From Bacteroidetes bacterium 43-93 (lineage in GTDB: Bacteria; Bacteroidota; Bacteroidia; Chitinophagales; Chitinophagaceae), in the NCBI GenBank assembly GCA_001897855.1, contig MKUO01000021.1, positions 1 through 64,000 on the forward strand: a stretch of 64,000 bases of DNA, read 5' to 3'. Made by a program: the position numbers and the translations under genes. Below the pieces are notes generated by a model that had not been told where the DNA came from, ran no database searches, and saw only the letters and a program-made list of their open reading frames with translations. This document shows, in pieces, positions 22,283-31,530 of this stretch; the stretch's first letter is position 1, and each line of letters opens with the position of its first letter.

Positions 22283-24781
22283 TTATTTAGTAAAGGGATA
22301 ATCGCCTGTGAATTTTGTCTTTTCTTTCTTCGTTATCCGGTTGGTCATACTCAGCAGGAACCCTAATGACATAATAATAACACCCAGCCATACCAGGTTG
22401 ATGTATGGGAAGATCAGGGCTTTCATTACTATATAATCATCTTTAGGATCAGGCTGCTTTACCTTTATCTCTACAGATTTTGTATCCGGAATAATATTCT
22501 CGAGGCGCACAAATAGATCCATGCTTTTTGCGGTATCCGTTACCTGGTAGGCATATTGGTCGCGGATGAAGTAGATGGGCTTCAATGTAGTTACTAATCC
22601 GTCCAGGTCATATAGATCAAGGTTGGCATTTACAGCAACATCGCCCGGCTGCTGCGCATAGCGCGGATCATTTACCTGTGTATTCAGCCCGCGGAATATC
22701 ATATAACCGCTGTTGGTATAGATGGTATCGCCTTCCTTAACAATATTACTTTTAAACTGTGCCGTATCTTCTCTTTTTTTAGGATCTACTGCAGCAGATA
22801 CATAAGTGAATATATCTTTTGTAAGGTAGTGTTTGGATGCAGGGTTGGCGCTTAGTCCGCTTTGCATACCCTTAGGATTTACAAATGCATCCGGGTACAG
22901 GTTGAAGGATTCCTTGATCTGATGCGTAGCGCTATCCCGGCGTTCGTAGTGTACTTTATAGAATGTACGGGGATCTGTTGCTGACAGCGAATCGCCTTTG
23001 TAGGTTACGAGGTAATTGCCCATAGCTACCGGTATGTTTTTATAGAATATAATGTTCTCAGCACTTTCCTTTGCATTCTCCGCATCGGTTTTCTTGCCAA
23101 AGTCCATCATAAAGCCGGCGGTATTTACAGACAATACCTCTTTATTGTAAGAAGATAACAGTACGCCAAGCAGCAACACGCCAAAACCAAGGTGCGATGT
23201 AGATGCGCCCAGCTTCTTTAGTTTGGCCTTTTGTACGGTAATGGCATAGTATATCATGCCCACAATAGTGTAGCTGCAGCCAAACAGCATGAGTATGTAT
23301 TGCGGAGATGTTATTTTCTGTGTAATGCCTATAAACAATGCCAGGGCCAATGCTATCGCCCCCGTGATGCCCAGGCGTTTCAATACCACTTTATTGTCAC
23401 TTGTTTTAAAACGCAGATAAAGTACAGTTGCTGTAAGTAATGTGATGATACTGGCCACCCATACCTGTATACTGTTATAGTGTTGCACTATGTTGGTAGG
23501 TGGTGCTATATCCTTGCCGGTAATGGATTTGTATAAGGGAGCCCATACAGGGATAGATGTGGTGATGATGATCTGTACCGCGGCAAGTAACAATACAAAC
23601 GAGCCAATGAATATCCAGAATTCGCGACTGTTGACAGATTCTTCTGTTTTTACCCTCGGCAATTCTTTCCAGCGTTTTATTAATAGTCCAATGCTTAGTA
23701 TCAGCAGGATGCCGATAACGATCACCAGGTGCCATGTAAGTGATTTGCCCTCGTCTGTAAAGGCATGTACAGATGTATCGCCTAATATGCCGGTACGTGT
23801 AAGGAAGGTAGAATACCACACTAATGAATAGGTGGTGATGAACAGTATTACCGTCATTATCAGTGAGCGTCCTGTAGATTTATATACGATCAGGGTATGC
23901 AGCCCGGCAACTAATGTAAGCCATGGAACTAAAGAAGCATTTTCTACCGGGTCCCACGCCCAATAGCCACCAAAGTTGAGCGATTCATAAGCCCATGCTC
24001 CACCCATCATAATGCCGGTACCCAATACAGCACCGGAGAACAGAGACCATATCAACGCAGGCCTTATCCATTGCTGGTAATCCCTCTTCCACAATGCGGC
24101 AATGGTATATGCAAACGGAACAATGGTAGAAGCGAAGCCAAGAAACAGTACCGGAGGGTGTATTACCATCCAGTAGTTTTGCAGCAATACATTCAGCCCG
24201 TTACCATCCTTAATAAAGCTCATGTAGTTTGGCTGAGAGAATATCGGCGCGTTAGACATTACATCGCGCAGCAGGATAAAGGGCATACTGCCAATCTTTA
24301 CATCCTGCCCAAAGTATAACCCCAGCAACATACTCGCCAACGCTATCTGCACCAGGGATATGATGGTCATTACCCTACTTTCCAATTTCTTGGCAGTGAA
24401 TATTATAACCATACCCAGTACGGCATCCCATATCGTCCATAAGAGGAAACTTCCTTCCTGCCCTTCCCAGAAACAGGATAGCAGGTATTTAGGAGGCAGG
24501 CTCAGGTCAGAATGGCGCCATGCATAGTGGTATTCAAACAGGTGGTTGGATATTATATAATACAGCACCCCAAAGATGCCCACGATAGACGCTGTGTGTA
24601 GCACAAAGCCGTTACGCCCCAGTCGCAGCCAGGTATTGCTACCTCCGGCAATATCATTCTCTGTCTGGGCAGCACGCCAGTAGCTAAAACAGCTAAACAG
24701 TGCAGTAACGAAAGTAAATACAACAAAAAAATGACCGAGTTTCCCCGGTCCTAAGTGCTCTCCTATGAATTGTGTGTCCAA
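22283..24781 (-). CDS. ccmF: Cytochrome c haem lyase subunit CcmF/NrfE type
   Basis: This 832-aa polytopic membrane protein of the haem-handling family has the tryptophan-rich WWD-type signature GGYWAWDPVENASLVPWL (about residues 258-275). It has many helices before and after, a large periplasmic domain between about 560 and 790, and a final helix. It transfers haem from CcmE to apocytochrome c on the outer face of the inner membrane. The start codon is TTG at 24781: a TGA lies six codons upstream in frame, no ATG intervenes, and the encoded FIGEHLGPGKLGHFFVV matches the usual CcmF N-terminus. ccmE lies just upstream with a hairpin in between. Confidence 0.93.
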   Translation of the reverse strand: MDTQFIGEHLGPGKLGHFFVVFTFVTALFSCFSYWRAAQTENDIAGGSNTWLRLGRNGFVLHTASIVGIFGVLYYIISNHLFEYHYAWRHSDLSLPPKYLLSCFWEGQEGSFLLWTIWDAVLGMVIIFTAKKLESRVMTIISLVQIALASMLLGLYFGQDVKIGSMPFILLRDVMSNAPIFSQPNYMSFIKDGNGLNVLLQNYWMVIHPPVLFLGFASTIVPFAYTIAALWKRDYQQWIRPALIWSLFSGAVLGTGIMMGGAWAYESLNFGGYWAWDPVENASLVPWLTLVAGLHTLIVYKSTGRSLIMTVILFITTYSLVWYSTFLTRTGILGDTSVHAFTDEGKSLTWHLVIVIGILLILSIGLLIKRWKELPRVKTEESVNSREFWIFIGSFVLLLAAVQIIITTSIPVWAPLYKSITGKDIAPPTNIVQHYNSIQVWVASIITLLTATVLYLRFKTSDNKVVLKRLGITGAIALALALFIGITQKITSPQYILMLFGCSYTIVGMIYYAITVQKAKLKKLGASTSHLGFGVLLLGVLLSSYNKEVLSVNTAGFMMDFGKKTDAENAKESAENIIFYKNIPVAMGNYLVTYKGDSLSATDPRTFYKVHYERRDSATHQIKESFNLYPDAFVNPKGMQSGLSANPASKHYLTKDIFTYVSAAVDPKKREDTAQFKSNIVKEGDTIYTNSGYMIFRGLNTQVNDPRYAQQPGDVAVNANLDLYDLDGLVTTLKPIYFIRDQYAYQVTDTAKSMDLFVRLENIIPDTKSVEIKVKQPDPKDDYIVMKALIFPYINLVWLGVIIMSLGFLLSMTNRITKKEKTKFTGDYPFTK

Positions 24782-24800
24782 TTTGTATCGTATAATTCAA

Positions 24801-24820
24801 AAAGCGGCATATGGCCGCTT
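24801..24820 (-). terminator. Hairpin between ccmE and ccmF
   Basis: On the minus strand AAGCGGC-catat-GCCGCTT followed by TTTG, 18 bp after the ccmE stop and 20 bp before the ccmF start. It may terminate or attenuate transcription. Confidence 0.65.
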
Positions 24821-24837
24821 ATATTATTAATAATATA

Positions 24838-25233
24838 TTAGCCGGCGTTACCGATTGCTACCTGGTCGGTCTTGTATTTAGATGGGCATTTCATCTGTAT
24901 CTGGCGGCAATGAAATGTTCCATTTTGCATGGATCCTGTCATTACTATCTGCTCAGATTTTTCTATATCCGTAGGCTTGGCACCATTAAATATTACCATA
25001 CTCTGATTACCTGCTTTATCTTTTACGTAAAAAGTACAATGATTAGGGTCAATCTGTGGATCGTATTGAACTCCCTTTACTTTATCCAGGTAGCCCATAA
25101 CATGAAATTCTTTACCGGCTTCGTTTTTTGCTGATGCAAAAGTCTCATAAGTACTAAAATCGCCAAACATACTAACGATCACACACACTGCAGCAGCCAC
25201 TAAAACCAGCAAAATTATATGCGTACGCTTCAT
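24838..25233 (-). CDS. ccmE: Cytochrome c maturation haem chaperone CcmE, CxxxY variant
   Basis: This 131-aa protein has one N-terminal transmembrane anchor (ILLVLVAAAVCVIVSMF) and an OB-fold periplasmic domain (FHVMGYLDKVKG, CTFYVKDKAGNQSMVIFNG, EQIVMTGSMQNGTFHCRQIQMKCPSKY). It carries haem covalently before delivery by CcmF. In the classical form haem binds a His in HxxxY; here that site reads CPSKY (Cys116...Tyr120), the CxxxY variant known from sulfate reducers and archaea. A -7 element TAACTTTG (minus strand, 25275-25282) lies 41 bp upstream. ccmA, B, C and H are not in the window. Confidence 0.9.
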   Translation of the reverse strand: MKRTHIILLVLVAAAVCVIVSMFGDFSTYETFASAKNEAGKEFHVMGYLDKVKGVQYDPQIDPNHCTFYVKDKAGNQSMVIFNGAKPTDIEKSEQIVMTGSMQNGTFHCRQIQMKCPSKYKTDQVAIGNAG

Positions 25234-25274
25234 TCTATATAATACTTTAATAAAAGAACCTTACGGTTGTTTTG

Positions 25275-25282
25275 CAAAGTTA
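25275..25282 (-). promoter_or_regulatory. -7 element TAACTTTG of ccmE
   Basis: Exact TAnnTTTG match on the minus strand, 41 bp upstream of the ccmE ATG; no TTG at -33. Confidence 0.45.
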
Positions 25283-25384
25283 GCTCGAAAACAGATAAAA
25301 AGATGCTAATTATTAACGGTGTTAGTTATATGATACAAAATATTATACAATGGTTAAACATGGTGTAAGATTAGATATTAGTCC

Positions 25385-25392
25385 TAATTTTG
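25385..25392 (+). promoter_or_regulatory. -7 element TAATTTTG before the ureohydrolase
   Basis: Exact TAnnTTTG match 25 bp before the ATG at 25418; the -33 position is not a clear TTG. Confidence 0.45.
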
Positions 25393-25417
25393 CCGTCCGA
25401 AAATCTTAAAACGAAAA

Positions 25418-26479
25418 ATGACCGATCTATCGAAGTTTGACCCCAATTCTGTCGGACTCAAATCAAACAACATTTTTGGACTTCCTTTTAAAGAGGACGA
25501 TGCAGAACTGGTATTAATGGGTGTACCCTGGGAGGTGACCGTTTCTTATCGTAATGGTACATCCCGCGGGCCTGAAAATATTTTTGATGCATCTATGCAG
25601 ATAGATCTCTATGATCCTGATGTAACGGACGGATGGAAGAAAGGATTCTATATGCTGCCTATTGACAAGAATATTCGTAAGAAGAGTGATTTTCTTCGCC
25701 AGTGCGCAGAGCTGATCATCTCTCACCTGGTAGAGGGCGGCGATGTTTCTGAGAACGAACAGCTTTCTGAAAAACAGCAGGAAGTGAACAATGGCAGCCG
25801 CATGATGATAAACTGGGTGTACGAGATGACATCGAGGCTGATAAAAGAAGGTAAAAAAGTAGGTTTGATTGGCGGCGATCATAGTACGCCATTGGGCTAT
25901 ATAAAGGCGCTTGGCCAAAAGCACAGCGAGTTTGGCATTCTGCAGATAGATGCGCATGCCGATCTGCGCAAGGCATACGAAGGGTTTACGTACTCTCATG
26001 CATCTATCATGTATAATGTACTGCAGGAAGTACCGCAAATGAAAAAACTGGTGCAGGTAGGTATTCGCGATTATTGTGATGAAGAGCTGCAGCTTATTCG
26101 TAATAACCCCGACCGTATTGCTACTTTCTTTGATAAGGATATAAAAGAACAGCAGTTTGAAGGCAATACCTGGAAACAGATATGCCAGGATATTATTTCA
26201 TCATTGCCGCAGAAAGTATATATCAGCTTTGATATAGACGGCCTGGATCCTAAGCTATGTCCTAACACAGGTACGCCGGTACCAGGTGGTTTTGAGGTAG
26301 ATCATATCTTCTATTTATTCAAACAGCTGCATGCCAGCGGCAGGGAACTGATAGGATTCGACCTGAATGAAGTATCCAGCGGCGAGCATAGCCAGGATGG
26401 TATAGATGGTATAGTGGGGGCCCGGGTGTTGTACAAGATGTGCAACTATATGGTAGCTAACCAGGACAAGGCAAAATAA
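25418..26479 (+). CDS. Arginase/agmatinase-family ureohydrolase
   Basis: This 353-aa cytoplasmic metallohydrolase has all the binuclear manganese motifs: GGDHS (about 152-156), DAHADLR (about 177-183, D-x-H-x-D), and DIDGLDP (about 270-276), followed by EVSSG near the C-terminus. The family hydrolyses guanidino or formimino groups (arginine, agmatine, formimidoylglutamate, guanidinobutyrate). Length and the YSHAS.M.N motif fit the agmatinase-family proteins of Bacteroidota rather than classical arginase, but the substrate is not determined. The TSUP permease starts 15 bp after its stop, so the two probably share a transcript. Confidence 0.88.
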   Translation: MTDLSKFDPNSVGLKSNNIFGLPFKEDDAELVLMGVPWEVTVSYRNGTSRGPENIFDASMQIDLYDPDVTDGWKKGFYMLPIDKNIRKKSDFLRQCAELIISHLVEGGDVSENEQLSEKQQEVNNGSRMMINWVYEMTSRLIKEGKKVGLIGGDHSTPLGYIKALGQKHSEFGILQIDAHADLRKAYEGFTYSHASIMYNVLQEVPQMKKLVQVGIRDYCDEELQLIRNNPDRIATFFDKDIKEQQFEGNTWKQICQDIISSLPQKVYISFDIDGLDPKLCPNTGTPVPGGFEVDHIFYLFKQLHASGRELIGFDLNEVSSGEHSQDGIDGIVGARVLYKMCNYMVANQDKAK

Positions 26480-26494
26480 TCTGCAAAAAAAACA

Positions 26495-26872
26495 ATGAAA
26501 AATATGACCCCGCAAACAATCATAGTACTGCTGCTGGTAGGGCTGGTGGCAGGGATACTCAGCAGTATGGTGGGTATTGGTGGTGGCGTAGTGATCGTAC
26601 CATCACTGGTGCTGATACTGGGCATGAGCCAAAAACTGGCACAAGGTACTTCACTTGCAATGATGCTACCACCGATAGGCGTGCTGGCAGTGATGAACTA
26701 TTACAAGCAGGGGTTTGTAGATTTTAAAGTAGGTGCGCTGCTTTGCCTTACCTTCGTTATAGGCAGCTATTTTGGTAGTAAACTGGTATTGGGTTTGGAT
26801 ACTGCATTGGTAAAAAAGATATTTGCAGTATTCCTGATGATCGTAGCAGTAAAATATTTCTTCGATAAATAA
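26495..26872 (+). CDS. Half-size TSUP (TauE/SafE) family permease
   Basis: This 125-aa inner-membrane protein has four hydrophobic segments and the TSUP signature [20 protein letters not shown] (about residues 20-39), with the conserved GxGGG near the first helix. Full-length TSUP proteins are about 250 residues with two such repeats; this one has a single repeat, so it would need to dimerise. Family members export or import sulfite, sulfoacetate or other organic anions. It sits between the ureohydrolase and asnS in the same direction. No frameshift or trailing second half is seen downstream, so it is a natural half-size form and not a truncated gene. Confidence 0.85.
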   Translation: MKNMTPQTIIVLLLVGLVAGILSSMVGIGGGVVIVPSLVLILGMSQKLAQGTSLAMMLPPIGVLAVMNYYKQGFVDFKVGALLCLTFVIGSYFGSKLVLGLDTALVKKIFAVFLMIVAVKYFFDK

Positions 26873-26907
26873 ATAATAAAACAATTGGCACCCGTAGGGT
26901 GATTTTT

Positions 26908-28338
26908 ATGGCACGTACAAAGATCAAAGACATTTTAAAGAGCGAAAAAGTAGATTATAGTGTAAATGTAAAAGGGTGGGTGCGCTCTTTCAGGAATAAT
27001 CAGTTTATAGCTCTGAACGATGGCTCTTGTATGGCTAACGTGCAGGTGGTTATAGGGTTAGATACCGACCCCGAATTGCTGAAAAAGATAACTACAGGTG
27101 CCGCATTGGATATCAATGGTACTGTAATAGCATCACAAGGTAAGGGACAAACAGTAGAGGTAAAAGCAGATGACGTCATTGTTTTGGGTGAATGTGATAC
27201 GGAAAAATATCCGCTGCAACTGAAGAACCGCCCAAGCCTCGAATACCTGCGCGAAATAGCGCATCTGCGTTTCCGTACTAATACTTTTGGCGCTGTGTTT
27301 CGTGTAAGGCATACACTGGCATATGCGATACACAAATTCTACAACGACCGTGGTTTTGTGTATATGCACACGCCTATCATCACCGCAAGCGATGCAGAAG
27401 GTGCAGGTGAAATGTTCCGTGTAACAACATTGCCATTTGACGGTACCCCGCGCAATGAAGATGGTAGTGTAGATTATAAAGAAGATTTCTTTGGGCGCAG
27501 CACTAACCTAACGGTGAGCGGACAATTAGAAGGTGAACTGGCCGCTATGGCGTTTGGCGAGATATACACTTTCGGACCTACCTTCCGTGCGGAGAATAGT
27601 AACACAGCCCGCCACCTTGCAGAGTTCTGGATGATAGAACCGGAAGTAGCTTTTGCTGACCTGAAAGACAATATGGACCTGGCAGAAGACTTCATTCAGT
27701 ACGTAATAAAGTATGCACTCGATAACTGTTGTGAGGATCTTGAATTCCTGCAACAACGCCTGCTGGAGGAAGAAAAGCAAAAGCCGCAGAACGAACGCAG
27801 CGAAATGGCATTGATAGAAAAGCTGGAGTTTGTACTGAACAACAAGTTTGAGCGTATTACTTATACACAAGCCATAGATATACTACTGGATTCTCCTGCT
27901 TATAAGAAGAAGAAATTCCAGTACGATGTGAAATGGGGTATAGACATGCAAAGCGAGCATGAACGCTACCTGGTAGAAAAGCACTTTAAGAAGCCGGTGA
28001 TCGTAACAGATTACCCTAAAGACATCAAGTCGTTTTATATGAGGCAAAACGATGATGGCAAAACAGTGGCAGCTATGGATATCCTGGCGCCGGGTATTGG
28101 GGAAATAGTAGGCGGATCGCAAAGGGAAGAGCGTTATGACCTGTTGGTAAAACGCATGGAAGAAATGCATGTGCCGGTGGAAGAAATGTCCTGGTTCCTG
28201 GACACACGCCGCTTCGGCTCAGCGCCGCACTCAGGTTTCGGTCTTGGGTTCGAGAGGCTGGTATTATTCGTTACCGGGATGACCAATATACGCGACGTAA
28301 TACCATTCCCGCGTACACCAAAGAATGCAGAATTCTAA
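26908..28338 (+). CDS. asnS: Asparaginyl-tRNA synthetase
   Basis: This 476-aa class IIb synthetase charges tRNA-Asn. It has an N-terminal OB-fold anticodon domain ([22 protein letters not shown]), motif 1 ([22 protein letters not shown], in part), motif 2 ([25 protein letters not shown], in part) and motif 3 ([15 protein letters not shown]). The Asn-specific loop with its insertion between motifs is as in Bacteroidota AsnRS. ATG at 26908 is preferred to the in-frame GTG at 26899. A strong terminator follows. Confidence 0.97.
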   Translation: MARTKIKDILKSEKVDYSVNVKGWVRSFRNNQFIALNDGSCMANVQVVIGLDTDPELLKKITTGAALDINGTVIASQGKGQTVEVKADDVIVLGECDTEKYPLQLKNRPSLEYLREIAHLRFRTNTFGAVFRVRHTLAYAIHKFYNDRGFVYMHTPIITASDAEGAGEMFRVTTLPFDGTPRNEDGSVDYKEDFFGRSTNLTVSGQLEGELAAMAFGEIYTFGPTFRAENSNTARHLAEFWMIEPEVAFADLKDNMDLAEDFIQYVIKYALDNCCEDLEFLQQRLLEEEKQKPQNERSEMALIEKLEFVLNNKFERITYTQAIDILLDSPAYKKKKFQYDVKWGIDMQSEHERYLVEKHFKKPVIVTDYPKDIKSFYMRQNDDGKTVAAMDILAPGIGEIVGGSQREERYDLLVKRMEEMHVPVEEMSWFLDTRRFGSAPHSGFGLGFERLVLFVTGMTNIRDVIPFPRTPKNAEF

Positions 28339-28362
28339 AAATGACAAAATATATCTAAGCAG

Positions 28363-28391
28363 AAGGGCTACCATTTTGTAGCCCTTTTTTT
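28363..28391. terminator. Bidirectional terminator between asnS and the T9SS adhesin gene
   Basis: AAGGGCTAC-cattttGTAGCCCTT followed by TTTTT; perfect 9-bp stem. Confidence 0.9.
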
Positions 28392-28392
28392 A

Positions 28393-30516
28393 TCATCGTA
28401 TCAGTGTTATATCTCCCTTGAATTCAAAATGTTTATTTCTCGGCCCTACAATCTGCAGGAAGTAGAAGTAGGTACCTATCTCAGCTGGTGTACCGTTGTA
28501 AGTACCATCCCATTTTTCCTGGGGATTACCCGTAGTAAATACTTTTTGCCCGAAGCGGTTGAGGATCATGAAATTCATGCTTTTAGGTATACAATCTACA
28601 TATACACCCACCTTATCATTTAGCCCATCGGCATTAGGGGTAAATGCCGATGGCACGAACGGCATACATTCACATATCTCGTAATCCACGATAATGGTAT
28701 CTGTGAGTATGCATCGGTCTGAAGTGGCTATCACAGTATAAACACCTTTTGAAGTGATCCTGAAACTGGTATCCCTGCTGCCGTCTTGCCAAACATAGCT
28801 GGCATTAGGTACTTGTGGGTTTAACAGCATAGTTTCATTTTTGCATAAAACAGTATTATCTCCCAGCTCCAGGTTCAGATCGCGTACGGTGATGGTGGAG
28901 TCAATACTTTTGGTACAACCATTGAGCGTAGCTTTCAGCGTGTATTTTCCTGCATTTATCTTTCTCGTGTTTTTGATAACCGGGTTAGGTATGGTGTCCT
29001 TAAAATTATCGGGCCCACTCCATTGATATGTCACATCAGCAGAACTGGTAGAGGCTTGCAGCGTTAAGGTGTCTACCGGGCATAGCGGGTTATTGCTAAT
29101 GATCTGTAAGTCTGCCGGTAACGGATGGATCACAACATTGGTAGTATCCGTTCGTACACAGCCATTAAGCACCGTAACTTTTACTGTATAAACACCCCCA
29201 CTGGCAAGGCTGGAACTTTTTAGCTCCGTATTCTGCAGTGTATCTGCAAAGCCATCCGGGCCGCTCCACTCAAATTTGGCACCGGGATTACTATCTGTCG
29301 ATTTTAATTTAAAGCCTTCACCTTCGCATACGGGTGCAGTATTCGTAGCCTTGATTCTTGGCCCGTTGTTGCGTATCACTATGTCAATGCCATTATCATT
29401 GGATGTCTTTGCAGGGCCGGAGGATACTATATCTATCCGATATTTTAAACCTGCGGGAATAGAATCCGGTATCACCCAGGTAAAAGAGCCAGCCGTATCT
29501 GTGTTTACCTTCCCGATGATCTGGCCCGGGAAATGGCCATAAATATTGGAAAGCCGGAAGGTAAATACATTTCCGGGCCTGAATTTGGAGGTGACATCAA
29601 AATCTATATGTACCGTATCTCCTGTGCATAAAAGTGTGTCATTGAACGGTTGCTTTATAATGACGCTTGTATCAGCCCTTTGAAAATAGGTTCCGAATAG
29701 TGCAACTGCTATACAGTCGCCGCTTCCCATATCCAGGCTGTCATATACCGATGTTTGTGCATCTGCAAGGGTAGTAGGTACTTCTTCAAAATTCCAGAAG
29801 TTTCTGCTGCAGGATTTTTTATTTCCGTTGATATAAACATCAGTAGTGCCGCCAACATTATCCTGCACATCCGAAAAAATAACAAAGCCCTTCGCATTTT
29901 GGGTATTGGCTGTAACGCCATTTATGGCGGTGGTATAACCAAACAATCCGCTATACTGGGTCACTAGCCCATCGTCAATAAATATTGAGCCTATATACCC
30001 TGCATTCGGTTCTGTATAGATGATGATGAGTGTAAACCCGTCCGTGGGATCGCCACCGATACTGTTCGATGCTCTATAGGTACCATTACCTGTAATAGCA
30101 GCAGTGACATCTGCCCTGTAGCAGGCATTACCTGTTTCTCCCCAGCATTTAGGTCCGTCCAGCCCTATTTCCGGTAACACGTTAAAATTCGTAGTAGCAC
30201 CGGTCGGGTCAACCAGCGTATTGGTAACAGACGTCGGTGCTGTTGGGTTATAGCCTGCTATAAAATATAAAAAAGCTTTTACTATAGTGGCCCCTGCCGG
30301 TATGCCGGATACGTTGAGTGTAGTAGGGAACGTGCCGGGTGTAGCCGTATAACGCAGGGCTGCTTTGCCGGAGGCAGATACATAATTTAGCCCAACCGCT
30401 GTATTGCTGTAAGAAGGGCCAAGTGTATGATTGCCATTAGCGAATAGCTTTAATGGGAGGGCAACAAAAACACAGTAAATAAACAGATAAGTGCAAATGA
30501 ATAGGTGTCTTCTCAT
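28393..30516 (-). CDS. Large T9SS type B surface protein with Ig/PKD-like repeats
   Basis: This 707-aa protein starts with a signal peptide at ATG 30516 (RRHLFICTYLFIYCVFVALPLKLFA, in part). Residues about 30-290 are a beta-rich domain (ALRYTATPGTFPTTLNVSG, NTLVDPTGATTNFNVLPEI). Then come two PKD/Ig-like repeats, each beginning with Cys and W-SGP (VCEGEGFKLKSTDSN...FEWSGPDGF and CPVDTLTLQASTSS...YQWSGPDNF). The C-terminus is a CHU_C/type B T9SS domain (CECMPFVPSAFTPNADGLND ... GTYFYFLQIVGP). It is exported by T9SS and probably an adhesin or gliding-related surface protein. It is monocistronic and convergent with asnS. Confidence 0.85.
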   Translation of the reverse strand: MRRHLFICTYLFIYCVFVALPLKLFANGNHTLGPSYSNTAVGLNYVSASGKAALRYTATPGTFPTTLNVSGIPAGATIVKAFLYFIAGYNPTAPTSVTNTLVDPTGATTNFNVLPEIGLDGPKCWGETGNACYRADVTAAITGNGTYRASNSIGGDPTDGFTLIIIYTEPNAGYIGSIFIDDGLVTQYSGLFGYTTAINGVTANTQNAKGFVIFSDVQDNVGGTTDVYINGNKKSCSRNFWNFEEVPTTLADAQTSVYDSLDMGSGDCIAVALFGTYFQRADTSVIIKQPFNDTLLCTGDTVHIDFDVTSKFRPGNVFTFRLSNIYGHFPGQIIGKVNTDTAGSFTWVIPDSIPAGLKYRIDIVSSGPAKTSNDNGIDIVIRNNGPRIKATNTAPVCEGEGFKLKSTDSNPGAKFEWSGPDGFADTLQNTELKSSSLASGGVYTVKVTVLNGCVRTDTTNVVIHPLPADLQIISNNPLCPVDTLTLQASTSSADVTYQWSGPDNFKDTIPNPVIKNTRKINAGKYTLKATLNGCTKSIDSTITVRDLNLELGDNTVLCKNETMLLNPQVPNASYVWQDGSRDTSFRITSKGVYTVIATSDRCILTDTIIVDYEICECMPFVPSAFTPNADGLNDKVGVYVDCIPKSMNFMILNRFGQKVFTTGNPQEKWDGTYNGTPAEIGTYFYFLQIVGPRNKHFEFKGDITLIR

Positions 30517-30743
30517 AATCTTATTTTGATGATAATTCCCGTTCACCTTGTCTGCCACGCATTTAAATTTAATAATATTAATTTAAAATCATAATATGGC
30601 AGGCATAAGATTACAATGACTGGACGACGTGATTTAAGGTGCGTTAAATATTAATTTGTCATTATTTGCATTAGCGGTAAGAAAATATTAACTTTTCATT
30701 TCTTTAGTTATATTTACGCTAATAACCGCAGCTAATACTGATT

Positions 30744-31517
30744 ATGAACAAAAAGACTTTACCTTTCTTACTGCTGGCAGTGGTGTTTACTTTGGTTTAT
30801 TCATCCTGCAAAAAAGCAGATGAAGTGAAGCAAACGCCTGCTAACCAGGCATATTTCCCACTGGAAAAAGGTAGGTATGTAATATATGATGTGGATTCGA
30901 GTATTTGGGACGATACCAATTGCGTAAAAGTTACCCGCTTGTATCAAATGAGGTGGACTATTGCGGACACTTTCACCGATGGACAGGGCAGGCCTTCTAT
31001 GCGTATAGATGTCAGCATCAGGAAGCACGCTGAAGATAACTGGCAAACACCTACAGATGATGCTGTATTGTATGCTACAAATAACGGCCAGGAACTGGAA
31101 ATAGCACACAGTAACTTACGTTTTATAAAAATGGTTTATCCTGTTTCGGAAGGTCGCACCTGGGAAGGCAATGCTTACATCAATACTAATGATGCCGACT
31201 GGGCATTTTTTAAGGGTTGGACGTACAGGTACACTGATGTAGATCTTCCGTTTGGCACGGGCGATGTAACTTATCAGCATACCGTAAGTGTAATTGCAGT
31301 GGATGAAACTGTCAATGACCCTAATGCGCAACCCCGCAACACTGCTTCCCGTGCTTATAGTAAGGAGGTTTTTGCACCGGGTGTAGGTATGGTTTATAGG
31401 GAATACTATCGTTGGACTTATGATCCTAACTTTGTGAATAATATGGATCCAAACTATGCTGATACACGCTGCTTAAAAGGTACAGGTGTTATCATGCGTG
31501 CAGTAGATCATAATTAA
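30744..31517 (+). CDS. Predicted lipoprotein (257 aa)
   Basis: The family is not recognised. The N-terminus is a lipobox signal (LLLAVVFTLVYSSC-KKA, lipidation Cys at about residue 21). The mature part begins with YFPLEKGRYVIYDVDSSIWDD, a start often seen in Bacteroidota lipoproteins of the 'DUF' beta-sheet type, and contains a GKGWTYRYTDVDLPFGTGDV-like central strand region and a C-terminal VFAPGVGMVYREYYRW. It is followed 13 bp later by a subtilisin-like T9SS protease in the same direction, so the two are probably one unit. Role unknown. Confidence 0.78.
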   Translation: MNKKTLPFLLLAVVFTLVYSSCKKADEVKQTPANQAYFPLEKGRYVIYDVDSSIWDDTNCVKVTRLYQMRWTIADTFTDGQGRPSMRIDVSIRKHAEDNWQTPTDDAVLYATNNGQELEIAHSNLRFIKMVYPVSEGRTWEGNAYINTNDADWAFFKGWTYRYTDVDLPFGTGDVTYQHTVSVIAVDETVNDPNAQPRNTASRAYSKEVFAPGVGMVYREYYRWTYDPNFVNNMDPNYADTRCLKGTGVIMRAVDHN

Positions 31518-31530
31518 TACATAAGTTTTT

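Noticed and set aside
26566-26872. Half-size TSUP gene as a pseudogene
   Set aside because: The ORF is intact, has a complete four-helix repeat, and no second-half remnant lies downstream.
28841-30060. Several plus-strand ORFs inside the T9SS adhesin gene
   Set aside because: They lie in antisense frames of a long gene with clear domains and show no independent motifs.
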